Shown: positions 12,953 to 24,300 of the stretch, piece by piece
How the letters are laid out: the number at the start of each line of letters is the position of its first letter
Numbering within the stretch: position 1 is the first letter of the stretch
Assembly: GCF_014633365.1 (NCBI RefSeq)
Contig: NC_068349.1
Coordinates: 31,944,753 to 32,008,752, forward strand
DNA from: Diospyros lotus
Lineage: Eukaryota; Streptophyta; Magnoliopsida; Ericales; Ebenaceae
Direction of reading: 5' to 3'
DNA: 64,000 nucleotides
Notes under the pieces: generated by a model
Seen by the model: the letters and a program-made list of their open reading frames with translations, nothing else
Database searches by the model: none
What the model was told of the DNA's origin: nothing
Translations under genes and position numbers: made by a program

Positions 12953-13755
12953 TGTTTGAAGATGGGATACAAATGTATGTAGACATGTGTGTATGTGGTA
13001 TGTCCAATATAGGTCTTGGGGGGAGTAGGCTCTCGATAGGTTGTATAAGGTCTAGAGTCTTAAGTTTTCGAGACTATGGTTTCAAGAAGGTTTGATAAAA
13101 AAGGTTCGTTAACCATGAAACATGAGAGTATGTTATGCTGCCTATTGATTGCTTTAGACTTTTCCGTAGACCTATTGTTTGCAAGAATTGAATTGAAAAA
13201 CAAGAACACGAAAAAGAAAACCATGGCACACACACAACAAACACACACAAAGTACTCAGGCATTTACGTGTTCAGATTCTAATCGAATCCTACTCATGGC
13301 AGGGGTTCTACCCCTAGTCAATCCACTAAGATAGGTACACGATTACAAGAAGACTTACCAGAAACCCTCACTATCAAGAACTTACAAAAATATACAAGCT
13401 CTTCCAAGTACTCTCAAAACTCACACATAACACTTAATCCCTTTCTCAGTTACAATGATACACACACAAAGAAAAATCATGGAAAAATCAGGAACGCCTC
13501 TACTCTTCTCGCATGCTCTGCCTTTATTTATAGAGGAAATAGATGTTAACTTCAAGGAAAGAGAAAAAACTATTAGGACAGAGTATAAACAACATATACT
13601 ACTGGTTGGTAAACTTAAGTGCCCTATCGATCTTTTCTCCAATTTTCTACCCATTAGTCAATAGATCTACAAATTTGTTGACAAACAAACTTATCAATTT
13701 TGAGTCACTTTCTAATAGGGTACTTATAAACACTTGGTGGGGTCCACAAACGAGA
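12953..13755. other. Non-coding stretch, possible LTR remnant
   Basis: This follows a partial primer site and so may be the 5' LTR of the preceding gypsy relic, but it does not align with the sequence at 8535-8880. CA-rich short repeats (ACACACACAAC and similar) occur at 13227-13248. A minus-strand TATA-like CTATAAATAAAG lies near 13530. Short open frames on both strands show no family. Confidence 0.4.
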
Positions 13756-13995
13756 GTCTATTGACTCTTCGGGAAAGATGCATTGGGTGAGGCTGGAAGG
13801 CCTAGAGGTATCTTCGGGGTAAAAGTGCCCCGATGAGTATCCTTCATGTGGGTTCGAAGACTCTTCGGAGCCACCTGGTGAGTTAGGCCTGGGAGACTCA
13901 AGGTGAGTCTTCGGGGTAAGCATGCTGAGGCTTGATACTCTCGAATACTCTCCGAAGGCTCTGGGGGACTCTTGTCTGGGAGACTCTCTGGGGCC
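13756..13995. repeat. Degenerate CTTCGGGG repeats
   Basis: At least five copies of a CTTCGG-containing unit (GACTCTTCGGGA, TATCTTCGGGGTA, GACTCTTCGGAG, GTCTTCGGGGTA, CTTCGAATT) occur within 240 bp, with intervening GACTC/GAGTC words in both orientations. GC content is far above the surroundings. A 117-codon open frame on the minus strand (13705-14058) is rich in Ser and Pro only because it reads through these repeats. I do not treat it as a gene. Confidence 0.55.
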
Positions 13996-14694
13996 ATCCG
14001 AGCTTATGCAAAATACTTCTTCGAATTTGGGATTTTTAGATTTTTTAGGGCACCCCATAATAATGTTTGATTATTCATAAAGAATTTCTCCTTTTATTTT
14101 AATTCTTTTTCCTTACTTTTTTTGAATGCTATAACAATAACATTTTTCTCTATTTTATTATTTTAATTATTTATTAGATATTAGAATTGTTGTTGACAAA
14201 ATACAACAATGAATTTGTAACATGAGAAAGGCAATTTTAATGTTCGTGTGCAAGGATGATTAGGAGACCTTGAGGCAAATGATCAGGAGGCTAAAATGAT
14301 TAGGTGGCCTAGAGAAATAATGGCTTGCTGATGAATGAAAGGCGTCTGATGACTGAGAGGCTCTAAATGACTGAGAGCCTGCCAAGACAAACAAACGATT
14401 AGGGGCACAAGAGACTATACTTAAGTTAATTTTCAAGTGCTTAAGCGCAAAAATTGATTTTGAGTATCGAAATGAATGTACTTGAGAAATGAGGCGAGCC
14501 TCTTATTTATAAAGAAGGGAGATGAGGACACGTGACAACCATCCTAGGTTTCCTAGGTGGCATATTTTAGATATATTCCTAACATATTCTTGGCATATTA
14601 TGTGAAATCTTAGAATTTCATGGCATATTCGATTCAAGGAATGTCTCGGGAGGATCCGTTGGCTTCAGGGGAGACTCTCGGTGGTAAAGGATCT

Positions 14695-14722
14695 TTGTGA
14701 CGGAGAGGCCACTCCGTCATGA
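14695..14722. repeat. Inverted repeat GACGGAG...CTCCGTC
   Basis: GACGGAG at about 14700 is followed after AGGCCA by its complement CTCCGTC. The arms and the GGCC-containing centre resemble the larger palindrome at 16083-16106. Confidence 0.6.
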
Positions 14723-14730
14723 CGAAGTGG

Positions 14731-14800
14731 CAGAGCCGACCCTGGGCCAGGGCTACCAGGGCTAGAGCCTAGGGCCCACAACTAAGGGGGTCCCAATTTT
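14731..14800 (+). mobile_element. hAT-like terminal fragment
   Basis: CAGAGCCGACCCTGGGCCAG opens a GC-rich end that continues to AGAGCCTAGGGCCC and a G-run before an A/T tract. This parallels the left end of the hAT MITE in the FRIENDLY intron (CAGGGC, then CCTAGGGCCC, then A/T-rich). The second terminus was not found, so it looks truncated. No 8 bp duplication can be tested. Confidence 0.45.
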
Positions 14801-14959
14801 TTTTTTAAACCTATCTATATATGTGTATAAAAAATTTTAAAAAAATTAACAAAAGAAGTTGCCGCATGTACCCTATCAAAAGAAGATTTCATTGTTGTTT
14901 TTATTTTGTAGGTACATGTGATGATTGTTTTTGCTTCGATTAATTATGGAGGATCAAAG

Positions 14960-15599
14960 TAGGGGTGTCAACGGTTTGGATTGGTCCAGTTTTATAAGAA
15001 TCCATTGGCCGAATCATTTTTAACGGTTCCGAAAAAATAAGAATCATAATTGAACCATTACATATATAAAACTAAACCATGACCAATCCATCACACCAGA
15101 CCGGTTTCGGTTCTATCCAATTAACATTTAGCTTCTAAACATTTTCACACAATATGAAATTACAAACAAATTTGTTAATTAAAATAAACCTATAACTTCA
15201 TTAATACTTTAAGTCTTGAAGTAAAAGTAAAACAAAATAATTCATAGACTATCTCATCAAATGAGATTACATCGGCCATTTAGTATAGTAATAGCGTATA
15301 AAAGCCTAGAAATAAAAGAATTCATAAATCTCACTAGTTTCTTAAGAAGTGATACTATTTATGCATATATGTATATATATATATATACCAAAAAAATTAT
15401 AATATATGTAAGTATAATATCGGTTCCGTTAGCTTCGAACAATGGTTTGAAAAAAAAAATTAGTAACCAAATCAAATATATCGATTCTTAATTTTTTAGA
15501 ATCAGAACCTAACAATTGAACCATAGAACCAATTTAAAATGCACGATTCGGTCCAATTTGATCTGGTTCACTTGTTTTCGATATTTTTTGACACCTCTA
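14960..15599. mobile_element. hAT-type MITE, 640 bp
   Basis: The ends TAGGGGTGTCAA and TTGACACCTCTA form terminal inverted repeats of Ac/Tag1-like hAT type. They are flanked by 8 bp near-duplications GATCAAAG (14952-14959) and GATGAAAG (15600-15607), 7 of 8 identical. The interior is AT-rich, with no transposase frame, so it is non-autonomous. Internal words such as GGTTCGG-like stretches near both ends extend the inverted similarity. Confidence 0.8.
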
Positions 15600-15928
15600 G
15601 ATGAAAGAAAGATTGATCAAATCAAGAAATACTTACGAAGATTCGGGAGGAAGCATGTAGACTCAAATATGTAGTTTTTATTTTTTAATGCAATGTTTAC
15701 AATACATGGTACTCTTTTTCCTTCGTTTGGGGTTTTATCCCATTGGATTTTCCCCAAACAAGATTTTAATGAGATCCCAAATTATTCTTTCTTATTTTTT
15801 GTAAATTCTTATAATTTTAATAAAATTAATTAGAAAATAATTTTTATTTTTTTTATTTAATTTGTATAAAGGGATATACTTGATAAAATTTACTTTGGGC
15901 CTTGAAAATCAAGGACGGGCTCTGCCGA

Positions 15929-16080
15929 GTGGTCTTTGAAGATTTAAAGAAGATGAGCTTTGGAAGATTAATTTGTATTATAAAATGCAAGGTAGCCACG
16001 TGTGAGCGAGAGGTCTTGGAAGATTTAAAGAAGGTGAGCCTTGGAAGATTAATTTGCATTATAAAATGCAAGGCGGTGAC
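15929..16080. repeat. Two 71 bp direct repeats (15929-15999, 16010-16080)
   Basis: Both units contain GAAGATTTAAAGAAG (the second preceded by TTG), then TTGGAAGATTAATTTG, then ATTATAAAATGCAAGG. They are separated by 10 bp, giving an 81 bp period. Differences are single substitutions, so the duplication is fairly recent or conserved. An open frame of 96 codons crosses both units but shows no known family. Confidence 0.85.
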
Positions 16081-16082
16081 AT

Positions 16083-16106
16083 ATGACCGAGTGGCCACTC
16101 GGTCAT
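16083..16106. repeat. 24 bp perfect palindrome
   Basis: The core GACCGAGTGGCCACTCGGTC is its own reverse complement, and the AT/AT flanks extend the palindrome to 24 bp. Partial copies of the same words lie at about 14700 and 16371-16410 (GAGCGAGTGACCTCTCGGTC). It sits 2 bp after the direct-repeat pair. Confidence 0.9.
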
Positions 16107-17101
16107 GCAAGCTCAACACTCATTTGGCCACAATCGGCCACTTATTCCGTCCTCAATTTGCTCCAAGGCTTGAGGCTCCAATTGTTTATTAATTCTCATG
16201 CATGCATGCTTGCTTCAATTGTGGCCTTCACGTGTATTGCTTCTTCCATGGCTTGCTGCTTGTGTCTTGCTTCCACCTCCAATTCCTTTATAATTATTAT
16301 TATATTATATATATATGCATGGATTGCACTTGCTGTTTGTTTGTGTATTACATGTGCTCTTGGACCTTCTTGAGCGAGTGACCTCTCGGTCGTGATGTGG
16401 TGGCCACTTAGTCCTTACTTTGCTTTGTTTTTACTATTTTGCTGCTCTTCCGTTGTATTATTAATTTTGGCCTATTTAAATATACACTTGATCTGGATGT
16501 TGATTCGTAGATTTTGATCCGAATCTGTCATCTGGGTCGGTTCCATATCCGAATTGTTAGCTATTTGCAAGACATATCAAGAATAAATTAACATTTTTTA
16601 TTTAATTATAATTATTTATTATTATTAGATATTAGAATAAACTTAAAATATAAGCAAAAAAACTAATTAAAAATTAAAATTACCATATGTTCATATTTTT
16701 TGACACATTTTTTATTTATTAAAGTTTAAAATTTAAACAAAAAACTAACTTTTTTTTCAATTTGATTACATTATTATTTATAATATTAAATAATAGAATA
16801 AACTTAAAATAAACAAAACTAAATTAAAATTAGGGATGAACATTTGATCGGTTCGGTTACCAAATCAGTCGAATTGGCCAAGTCAAACAGACTGAACTTG
16901 TGTCAAAAATTGAATCGAACTGAATCATTAAATTTTCAAATCAAAAAAATTGAACCAATTAGAAAATCCAAAAAAATTAAAAATTAAAATAATAAAGTGC
17001 AAAAGTGATGTCGTTTTTAACATTTTAGTTGATTCAGTTATTTTGATTTTTTTCAATATAAAAATCAAATCGAATTGAAATAAGTAAAATTATCAAGTTT
17101 A
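16107..17101. other. AT-rich stretch, no gene
   Basis: There is no supported gene. TAGGGATGAACATTTGATCG at about 16832 resembles a hAT/MITE end (compare TAGGGGTGTCAA at 14960). A matching inverted end was not found, perhaps because the TRIM at 17107 interrupts it. Words such as GAATTGAA and TCGAACTGAATC recur on both sides of the TRIM. Confidence 0.45.
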
Positions 17102-17106
17102 AAAAT

Positions 17107-17326
17107 TGTAATATCTCGTATCGAGCGATAGGAAGAATCGGAACAACTTATCCTAATGGGTCTACGCGAACTTCTCAGGGTCATCCTTGAGCTTTCATAG
17201 CTCAAGCACGCTTAATCCTGGAGTTCTTTTCTTACATTCAACACAAAAGATATACAGTTGGTGTTATTTCTTTTTTTACTTATCCTCCATATATACTACT
17301 CTTCTCTGGGCTCTCGGGGTATTACA
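17107..17326 (-). repeat. TRIM 3' LTR
   Basis: It starts TGTAATATC and ends GGGGTATTACA. Compared with the other LTR it lacks about 7 bp across the 5S box C-like part. The box A-like GTTAAGCGTGC is present as ATTAAGCGTGCTTGAGC on the minus strand. Confidence 0.88.
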
Positions 17327-17504
17327 TTTTCCCCCCTTGAGCACATGACGTCTTCGTCATGCGACCTTACAAACGGTCCCAGATCTTCCCCCTTTGCATG
17401 ACCGATGTGGGATTCGCCTAAGGTGTCTACACGCACCCTCTCCTTAGGGACTCAACTTTCTCGCTAAGGTTTGCCCCACCACCGCACTCAGAGGCTCGAG
17501 ATCG

Positions 17505-17516
17505 GCTCTGATACCA
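17505..17516 (-). other. tRNA-iMet primer-binding site of TRIM
   Basis: The minus strand reads TGGTATCAGAGC, complementary to the 3' end of plant initiator tRNA-Met. It sits 2 bp inside the 5' LTR. Confidence 0.85.
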
Positions 17517-17518
17517 CC

Positions 17519-17745
17519 TGTAACATCCTGTATCGAGCGGTAGGAAGGACCGAAACAACTTACCCTAATGGGCCTACGCGAACTTCCCAAGGGGGTCACC
17601 TATTCTTGAGCTTTTGCAGCTCAAACACGCTTAACCCTAGAGTTCTTTGCCTACATTCAGCCCAAAAAGTATCCGACTGGTATTATTTTCTTTATTACTT
17701 ATCATCGATATATACTACTTTTCTCTAAATTTTTGGGGTATTATA
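17519..17745 (-). repeat. TRIM 5' LTR
   Basis: It starts TGTAACATCC and ends GGGGTATTATA, where the expected CA end has decayed to TA. It is the fuller copy of the 5S-like core (about 17560-17650). Confidence 0.88.
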
Positions 17746-17750
17746 AAAAC

Positions 17751-20379
17751 TGAATTGAATTAATTTACAACTAGAATTGAACAAAATCGATAATTTTGAC
17801 TAACTTAATATGATTATTTTAAATTAACCAAAATATTGCTCATTGCTGCCATGTTCATTGCATGTTTCTATGTATTGGTATTTTGAACATACTTTTATTC
17901 TTTTATTCAATTAACTATTAGTTATTAGAATAAGTAGTATGAATTTCTTAAAGTTGAATTGTGCATCCATTGCATATGCTCGGTTTCCAAAATTAGAGTC
18001 AACTGAAATTCAATAAGATAAAACTCACAACTTGCAGACAAAACTCAAATATATGATAATATTAAAATAAATAAATATATGTAGTTTAATTATAATTCTA
18101 TAATTTAATAATTTTAAAATATATCTTTGTAATAAAATTATTAATTAATTAAAAAATCAAAGTCAGAGTTTAAAGGAAATGAAAGCTGCTGAATGAGGCC
18201 TTAGGAGACTTGAAAGTCTCTTAGTGGACATATAGTATAAGATAAATTTTTAGATTTTTGGGAATGCTAAGTTGAAAATCTACATTCCTATATTTGATAC
18301 GATTTTTTTTAAATAAAAATTTGAAAAAAAAAATATTTTTAGGATTTATTTTTAATCAATTTTTTCGCAAAAAAATTTCCATGGGAGGTTGGGAATCTTG
18401 GGTTCTGTTGACGTTCAATTTCAGCCGACCCTTATTCGTTTTTGGGCCGCGGTGAGTAAGTACAAAGTGCCAAGAAGAAGAAAATAAAGATCTCGGACAT
18501 GAATCGATATCAGAATTTTTACGTGGTTCGGTCAAAACGATACCTACTTCACGACCGCACTCTGATTATTCCTTCAGAATGGCGGTATCTGATTATTCAC
18601 TCTGTCCCTACCCCTCATGATATCTATGATTCTTATTTATACTGATGGGCTTTTACAATTTAGATAACATAAAGAAATACAATGATTGTATAATATGGGA
18701 CAAACTGCCCTTATCGTCTACACAAAATCAGGAGTGAGATTCTCATTACGAGGGGCATGGGCTGTTGCAGGTAAAGTGAATAGTCCCTACCTCTGACTTC
18801 TCAGCAGTTTTACCACTTATGCAAGCTAATGGTTTTAGGCCAGCGACCCAGGTGGTACAGCGAATTGAGGGTTTTATAGCGAGCCCGTTAGTCAATCGTC
18901 GAAAGCTCGCTAGGGGTTTTATTAGGAGCTCGCAAGGTGCTTGCTTTACGGGCTTCGAGTTTCGGTGGTGTATGGATTTCGTTTGACGAGGTTGCCGGGA
19001 TTTTTCGAGCTCTGGGTGATTGGGCTGGTCCATTGGACTAAACCTGGCACATAAAGAGGTAATGCAAGAATAGCGTATAACAGGTTCTCATGGACTTAGA
19101 AAAGTTTTTAACAAATAAAAAGTCAAAAACATCTCTTACCCTCTTATAAATCCATAGCTATTTCACAATTATTTTTGCCATAATTTTCTTCTTACAAAAT
19201 ATATATATACACACACGCATATATATAGATATTGTGTAAAAAAGTGATATTTTTTGACTTTCTAAAAGGTTGTGGATCCTAATATTTTATAAACTATAAG
19301 AAATTTATCATTTTTAAATACAAAATCAAATAAGGGTAATTTTGAAAAAAAAAAAATGAATTTCGAGAAATGTTGCATTTAAACCAAATATAAGAATATA
19401 TAAGATTCCTAAAAAAAAAAATACCCAACATTTCTGAGAATGTTTAAATCTAATCAAATATGGAATTGTGTAAATCCTAAAAATTAAAGATTTTAAAGAA
19501 CATTATCAGAAATTATAAATTTTAAAAATTTAAAAATTTCTCCTGTACCAAATGCTCTCTTAGAGACTCTGCCACTGAACAGTCTATTAATCATAACAAA
19601 TATTAACTCTTTTAAATATGAAATTTGACTTAGTCATCAAAGTATTTGTATAAAAAATATTTTGTCTACTTTGATTATATTTTTTTTTACAAAGTCTTGA
19701 TAGGTTAAACACGATTCTCTAACATCTAAATTTTATTATTATATATAAAAAATAATTTACCCTAATAACTTTAGCAAATGAGCTATTTGAAAATGTTATT
19801 AGTTTCACTAACAATATATTTATAATCGATAAATGATAAGTATAATGTAAGCAATACTCAAACCGATCAAATTGCTTAAATCATATAAATTAAATTTTTT
19901 TCAAAAATCGAACTGAACCAGTCAAATAGTTAATCTTGAAAAAGCTAAAAAAAATAACAAAATGCAAACAGATAAAAGTAAATAGAGGTGAGCAAAATTG
20001 TAGTTAAACCAAAATAACCGACGAGTCTCTAAATTGAATCGAATTAAATTGTCAATTTTGATAAATTTAATTTTAAACACATTTTAATTTACTTTAAAAT
20101 TAAGATAAAATAAGATGAGGTGGAGTGAATATCCGAGGAAGAAAGAAAACAATAATGAGAATAATCATGAGTATAGATTGATTATTGTGGTTTTGATGAA
20201 ATGGAAAGTATTATTGTGGTTAGGTAAATTGAGTCACATGCATTTTAAATATAGATTGATTTATCTTTAAAAGGAATAAAAAAATAAAAAAAATCAGATT
20301 GGATGCTAGGGCATGTGAAGCTTGCTAAAACCAGGCCCAAGCCCACCATGGTTTTGATGAAATCATCGAATCCCAAATT
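17751..20379. other. AT-rich repeat debris upstream of FRIENDLY
   Basis: No gene is supported. A moderately GC-rich island at 18400-19060 contains ACGTGGTTCGGTCAAAACGA, a phrase common in plant LTR remnants. A 95-codon minus frame there has no known family. TAGAGGTGAGCAAAATTG at about 19984 looks like a hAT/MITE end. From about 20.1 kb the sequence becomes the presumed promoter of the next gene; no clear TATA box could be assigned. Confidence 0.45.
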
Positions 20380-21135
20380 TTCTCTCTCTCTCTCTCTCTC
20401 TCTCTACGAAGAGAGCAGCAGCTGCAGCGCAATCAAATAGGAAGGAGAGGCCTTCCGCCGTCTCTCCGCCCTCAGCTACTTCCCTTTTTCTTCTTCTTCT
20501 TCTTCTCTCTCTCTCTCTGTCTCTCTTTCCACGGAGACATATAATAGATACGCTTGCGTCTTTATGTATGCTATATCTCTGTTAATCAGTTAATCATACA
20601 GGTGAGTTGCGATTGAAGCCTTTCCGAAGCGGTATTACACTCTATTTCTATATATCTGCGCCTGTTTGTTTCTGTTTGTCTGCAGTGTTTGTGTGGCCTT
20701 ACTTGCTCTTTATCGATGTTTCGGAGTCGACCGTAATTGCGGCGTGCGGAGTATCTGCTTAATCTTAGTTTTCTTCACTTTCATCCGTCTTGGATGTTTT
20801 TGTTGCATGAACAATGATATAGGTTTCGAGTATTTTTTTGACTTTTGGTCGTCTTTTTACGAGTTGTTTTGATATATATCCATGGATGCTTGTATTTAGT
20901 ATGAAATTGAAATAAGGCTGTTGCAACGGCGTACTGGATCATAATTTGCTTGATTTTATGTGAAAGAGAAAGGGGAGGAGAGTGTTTCCTTTTGGAGTTT
21001 TGAATGAAATGCTTATTGTGATGCAAGTATTTGGTATCCTTCTTGCGAGCTTATACCTTTTTACTTGAAATTCATTGTTGTTGTTTTGTCATTTTCTGCT
21101 TAGAGCTTAAGGTTGGCTGTAATCAAGAGCTTCAA
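20380..21135 (+). promoter_or_regulatory. Presumed 5' leader of FRIENDLY, with a leader intron
   Basis: Pyrimidine microsatellites, (TC)n at 20380-20405 and (TTC)n/(TC)n at 20486-20518, lie in a region typical of plant 5' leaders. A strong donor CAG|GTGAGT follows 20601, and a polypyrimidine acceptor TTTTCTGCTTAG ends at 21103, 32 bp before the start codon. That gives a likely 502 bp leader intron. Two overlapping short upstream frames start at ATG 20564 (9 residues, stop 20591-20593) and ATG 20568 (5 residues). The transcription start was not identified. Confidence 0.6.
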
Positions 21136-21355
21136 ATGGCTGGAAAATCGAATAAGGGGAGGAAGAAAGGATCTCATAGTACTACGAGTTCTTCAGAACC
21201 AGCAGTCTTGTCTGATGGTCCAAAAGATAACTTAAGTTCTTCAGGGGCATCCAAAGCTGAGGCTAACGGGAATGTGGCCGTGACTGAATCAACTGGGGCT
21301 GAATTGGAAATAAAGCAGTCAGAAAATGCAAATTCGGAGAATCAGGCTAAGCAAG
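21136..21355 (+). CDS. FMT: FRIENDLY exon 1, charged N-terminus
   Basis: It encodes residues 1-73 plus one base: a lysine-rich start ([12 protein letters not shown]), then a Ser/Ala/Glu-rich, probably disordered tract with low conservation. The donor is CAAG|GTGATC. The open frame upstream of the ATG (back to 21031) lies in the presumed leader intron and is not coding. The intron that follows is 3.2 kb. Confidence 0.92.
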
Positions 21356-24300
21356 GTGATCTCAGTTTTCTTGATTTTCCTTTCCCTGTATTGTATCGAC
21401 TGTGTAAAAGCTTACTACATTGTTGATGATCTCCATCCTACAGTTATTACTCTTGTTATTACTAAGTCTTTAGAATTCTGAAATTCCATACCGTGTAATG
21501 CGTCAAATCCAATCAAATTGGTTTATTCTGTTGGCCTGCTGGAGACAGTGCTTGAATGCTGCATCAAGGTGATTCTTAAAATTGCAAGTAACTATAAGCT
21601 ATGCATAGCTTCATAAGAATGCATAATACATAGACAGTGTTTTTATTAGATAAGCTCCATCATGACTTCTGTACATCTGTCGTACTCTCCAAGAGAAGGA
21701 ATGAAACATGTGCTTCAGCCTTTACATGCTTAAGAAGGGGGAACAAAGTCTTGTTATCATACTGTGTGGTTGAAACACACAAAATGAAGCACACTCAGGG
21801 AAGTGCCTAGCCCTTTCGTGTGTATCCATAACAGGTCTATCTGAACAACTTACATGCATTCATATGCAAATGCTTATATTCATGCACACACTTGCTCTTG
21901 TGGGCACCTGTATATGCATTTAAGAGTACACAACAAATTTAGAAGAAGAAAAACATCCAACATTCCTCATCAACACAAATGGTAATGATAATTATAATTA
22001 GAAGCAATTAATGAATGCATTAATCTCCTTGTACGTTCTGGAAAATATAGAGACTTCAACATGCAAATGTTCATTTTGGATTTTTTCTTGGAATGTAGGA
22101 TCTCAGAGGGCATTTTTCTTGCTGTCCATATGTTTCTCCTTTTGAGGGAAAAAATGGGAAATATCATAATTTTGTGTAGGTTTTTCTTACCAGGTTGATT
22201 CTCACAAGGATGCTTTTTTTGTTTATTAAAAGTATAGCATATTGGGACATATTTTCTAAAATGAGTTTCTGAAATTAGTTTATTGAATGCGTTTCACTCA
22301 ATCAGAGATTAGCTTTCAGAATTATAATCAAAGGGGACACAAGGTCTGTAGTTGGCTTTGTTTCTGGTAGTATTCTAGCACCATTCAAACATGTATTCCA
22401 CCCCTTAGTGCCCTTTAGTGATTTTTTTTTTTCTTTTCTTTTGGGGTTTAGGCCCTTCAGGATGTTTTTTTATCTATAGAAAAATATTTCTAATTTGCGG
22501 TAAAGAACAAGGGTGAAGATTCAACATTAGGAAGGTTTGTGTTTTTGTCATCATTGTTTTATTTTCCTTCTTGTGTTCCCTTTCTTTTTTGGATGGGTAT
22601 GTGACTTGGCATGGAGGCAAGAGTGTTTACAGTTGATGCTTTAGTTATTGCAAGGGTAAAAAGTGTTACATTTTTGGAATTATTAGAGGAGAAGTTAAAA
22701 GCATTCTTGTCTGTTTGTTTGCTTTAAAAAATTCAAACGATAATTCAAGTGATTTTTCGGTGTTCTTTTGGATGTTTAGGTTGAATGTTCATGGAAGAAA
22801 AGGTATTGTGGTTGCAAATGATAAGTTTAAAGTAGATAAGAAGTTAAAATGGATCTTTCTTAATAGAAAAAAAAAAAAAAAAAAAAACCTTGTACAAAGG
22901 ATTTAGAGGTCAACAAAGTATAGAACACAAAGGGAAAGGAGAACAAAGTTGTATGGTTTTGTTCATTAGGTTTTGGACTGCATATTGCTCACCTTTTAGT
23001 TTGAAGGAGGAAAGACATCTTTTTGGTGACTGATATTCTTTATTCACTTAGATTGTTACTTTAAAATTAAGACTATTGTATGACGTTTTTTATAATAAGG
23101 TACATTGGATCTTAGCAGTGAAATATCATGTATTGGTTTATGAAAACAGGTAATTCTTGATTTGGGTTTAGCACTTAAAGGTTATCATCGAGAACTATAT
23201 TCCACTTAGCACACTCAACATTCACTAAGAAGTGAACTCTATTTTTCTTAGAACCAAACTCTTTTTATTTAGGTTTTGTATTTAATTGTAGGTAATTAAC
23301 CATCAACACTCAATTACGAACTCATTAAATGTGTCCAATTTCAACTTTTACTTGTGAGAGTGAGCTTTGACAGCAACCCACGAAACATGGAAACCTTGTA
23401 AAGAGCAGCATTCCCGTTTTGGGCATGTTTTGGAAGCTGAAAGTTTTCAGAAACTCTAGGAAACGTTTTGGAAACTCTAAAAGTTTCCTCCTAATTTATA
23501 AAATATGCAGAAACTTTAGGGAGACTTCCAAAAAGATGTTTTTGGGTTTCTTTTTTGTAATTTTTGAAAATAAAAAATGAGCCAATTACAAGGACATACA
23601 AGATTAAAGGAATGACTTTTTTGTTTCCTGAACATTGATCCAGTTATTTTAGACAATAATCTTTTCGCGTTCGTTTCATACCCCATTTCCATTTTGGTGC
23701 AATGTAGATAACATCTATAAGCTTGCTCATTTGTGAACGGAAGGCCATGGGTTTGAGTTGTAGAAACCTCTTTGCTAAGTAATGGTAAGGTTGCATACAA
23801 AAACAACTCTCATCTGACCTTCAGAAGACAGGGAGCCTCATGCACTAGGGACACATTTTTTTTTTCTTTTCTAAAGTCCTATTTCTGTTTAGTGGGGGGC
23901 TTTTTTTTCATCTCTATTATTCTTCTTGCCTTCTATTCCCCTCCTTGCTGTGATGTGTCTGTATTTGAATCTGTCCTCAATGTTGTTTCTATAAGGAAGG
24001 TGAAGATTTTGTTTTGTATCTGTAGCATGCTCCTTCCATGCCCTTAGATTTGCTTGGTTCAGCATCAAATAACTATCTAATTGTCTGTGCCTTGGGATTT
24101 GTTCTCTAGAGAAATGAACTCCTAATCATTTTGATAAGAGTTTTTTGTATCAGTGGCACTTCACATGAAGAATCTATTTCCCTATTCTTGATTATTTTTT
24201 TCATACATCAGGAAGATCCAACAATCACAATCATTCAACCAATTAGTTTTTTATTTGTTCAAAAACTAGAAGACTATTATTCATTGCAAATCTAAAAATC

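Larger units (their letters stand above)
17107..17745 (-). mobile_element. Cassandra-type TRIM retrotransposon with 5S-like LTRs
   Basis: Two LTRs (17107-17326, 220 bp; 17519-17745, 227 bp) flank a 192 bp interior with no coding sequence. Read on the minus strand, the primer-binding site TGGTATCAGAGC lies 2 bp from the right LTR, and a purine tract (rc of TTTTCCCCCC) adjoins the left LTR. Flanks AAAAT (17102-17106) and AAAAC (17746-17750) are a 4-of-5 target duplication. On the minus strand the LTR contains GTTAAGCGTGTTTGAGC, then GGTGACCCCCTTGGGAAGT. These match the box A and box C regions of plant 5S rRNA, the hallmark of Cassandra TRIMs. It is non-autonomous and needs proteins from other elements. 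Confidence 0.88.

Noticed and set aside
8464..12960. TGTTTGAA at 8464 and 12953 as LTR starts of the gypsy relic
   Set aside because: The 8464 copy lies inside the decayed copia reading (VFEPIIRTAKSVQPI), and the two sites diverge after eight bases.
13705..14058. 117-codon minus-strand open frame
   Set aside because: Composed of repeated CTTCGG/GACTC words; Ser/Pro bias follows from the repeat and no family is recognisable.
17560..17650. A 5S rRNA gene
   Set aside because: The similarity is partial, present in both LTRs, and bounded by retrotransposon termini, so it is the Cassandra LTR.
18746..19033. 95-codon minus-strand open frame
   Set aside because: No family resemblance, in a repeat-like island; not supported as a gene.
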